A stretch of DNA of 6,514 bases from Acidobacteriota bacterium (lineage in GTDB: Bacteria; Acidobacteriota; UBA6911; RPQK01; JADFOI01): assembly GCA_030624355.1 (NCBI GenBank), contig JAUXKG010000149.1, forward strand, positions 1-6,514, written 5' to 3'. A program made the position numbers and the translations under genes. Below, one piece after another: positions 6,037 to 6,514 of this stretch (position 1 is its first letter; each line of letters begins with the position of its first letter). The notes beneath the pieces were generated by a model. It was not told the DNA's origin. It worked only from the letters and a program-made list of their open reading frames with translations, and did no database searches.

Positions 6037-6514
6037 ATGAAAAATTACAAATGCCAACCAGGAACAGGGGCGCCTCTGATTTTCGGACGTAGCCCCTTTC
6101 CAAAAATGATTTTCCTGAGTCTTCTGGCGGCTTTCTGTCTTGTTCCAATCAGCAGAGGGGCTCCGCTAGCTGCCGATCCGGCCGAGGTTCAGGCCTTGAA
6201 AGAGAAGGTAGCCCAGGCCACCCGAATGCTAGTCCAGCAGGGATTGCTGGCTTCCTCCGGTCACGTCAGTGCTCGAATTCCGGGTACCGATAGGGTTCTG
6301 ATCGGTCCCCGAGACGTCAGCCGGGCCATTCTCCAAGCAGAACATATTGTGACCGTGGACCTGGATTCAAACAAGGTGGACGGTGATCGGAACGCCCCAA
6401 GAGAAACAGAAATTCATACCGGTATTTACCGGGCCAGACCTGACGTCATGTCGGTCATTCACACCCACCCGCTGCACTCCGTCGTCTTCTCGATCACCGG
6501 CAAACCGATCCTCC
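6037..6514 (+). CDS. Exported class II aldolase/adducin family protein (3'-truncated by window)
   Basis: The visible 159 residues begin with a signal peptide (hydrophobic MIFLSLLAAFCLVPIS, residues 24-39, probable cleavage after RGA or PLAA) and continue into the class II aldolase fold. SSGHVSAR (73-80) corresponds to the family's SGN(I/V)SxR. RVLIGPRDVS follows, then PRETEIH (121-127), where E123 aligns with the catalytic Glu73 of L-fuculose-1-phosphate aldolase. IHTHP supplies two metal ligands, H142 and H144. The third metal His and the C-terminus are beyond the window. The GHVSAR form is typical of the subgroup with sugar-acid or aromatic-acid lyases/decarboxylases rather than FucA itself. 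I chose ATG 6037 because GAGGT (6023-6027) is 9 nt upstream. ATG 6016 is in frame but lacks such a site. The 49-nt gap after the ThDP gene, without a terminator, suggests co-transcription. Family members are normally cytoplasmic, so the signal peptide is unusual. Confidence 0.85.
   Translation, partial: MKNYKCQPGTGAPLIFGRSPFPKMIFLSLLAAFCLVPISRGAPLAADPAEVQALKEKVAQATRMLVQQGLLASSGHVSARIPGTDRVLIGPRDVSRAILQAEHIVTVDLDSNKVDGDRNAPRETEIHTGIYRARPDVMSVIHTHPLHSVVFSITGKPIL

Noticed and set aside
5442..6038. 198-codon minus-strand frame opposite the ThDP C-terminus
   Set aside because: It is a shadow of the GDG...NN-containing coding region, with low-complexity translation and no family resemblance.

Overview
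The window is a dense, protein-coding bacterial segment of moderately high GC. It appears to come from a Gram-negative, envelope-bearing environmental bacterium. The basis is that every gene whose 5' end is visible encodes an N-terminal export signal: three Sec-type and one twin-arginine type. Starts are preceded by AGGAGG-like ribosome binding sites and sigma70-like promoters. No taxonomic marker is present, so the phylum cannot be named. No tRNA, rRNA, CRISPR array, insertion sequence or phage feature was seen.

Layout. (1) Bases 2-727 (+): the C-terminal ~240 codons of a peptidase C45-like Ntn-hydrolase (acyl-CoA:6-aminopenicillanate acyltransferase / linear amide C-N hydrolase type). It is interrupted by one in-frame TAG at 380-382 with family-like sequence on both sides, so it is a recent pseudogene or a sequencing error. 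(2) 737-1795 (-): a secreted type II L-asparaginase homologue, tail-to-tail with the first gene, whose conserved HGTDT signature reads HGSNT. (3) 1796-1952: a compact divergent promoter region with a 14-bp-spaced direct repeat. (4) 1953-3782 (+): a much longer, diverged asparaginase-fold paralogue with about 170 extra residues and eroded catalytic motifs. (5) 3783-4052: an intergenic region with a good sigma70 promoter, a ~160-nt leader and a possible 40-codon leader ORF whose stop overlaps the next ribosome binding site. (6) 4053-5987 (+): a Tat-signal-bearing thiamine-diphosphate enzyme resembling benzoylformate decarboxylase. (7) 6037 to the window end (+): a class II aldolase/adducin-type protein with a Sec-like signal peptide, probably co-transcribed with gene 6.

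Taken together, the locus looks like an envelope-located set of C-N hydrolases (two asparaginase-fold proteins and an Ntn amidohydrolase relic) next to two C-C bond lyase families that normally work in the cytoplasm. Tat export of the ThDP enzyme makes sense because the cofactor would have to be bound before export, whereas a Zn aldolase can be metallated in the periplasm. A shared periplasmic pathway, deamidation or deacylation followed by decarboxylation/carboligation and aldol-type cleavage, is a hypothesis. The substrate cannot be read from the sequence.
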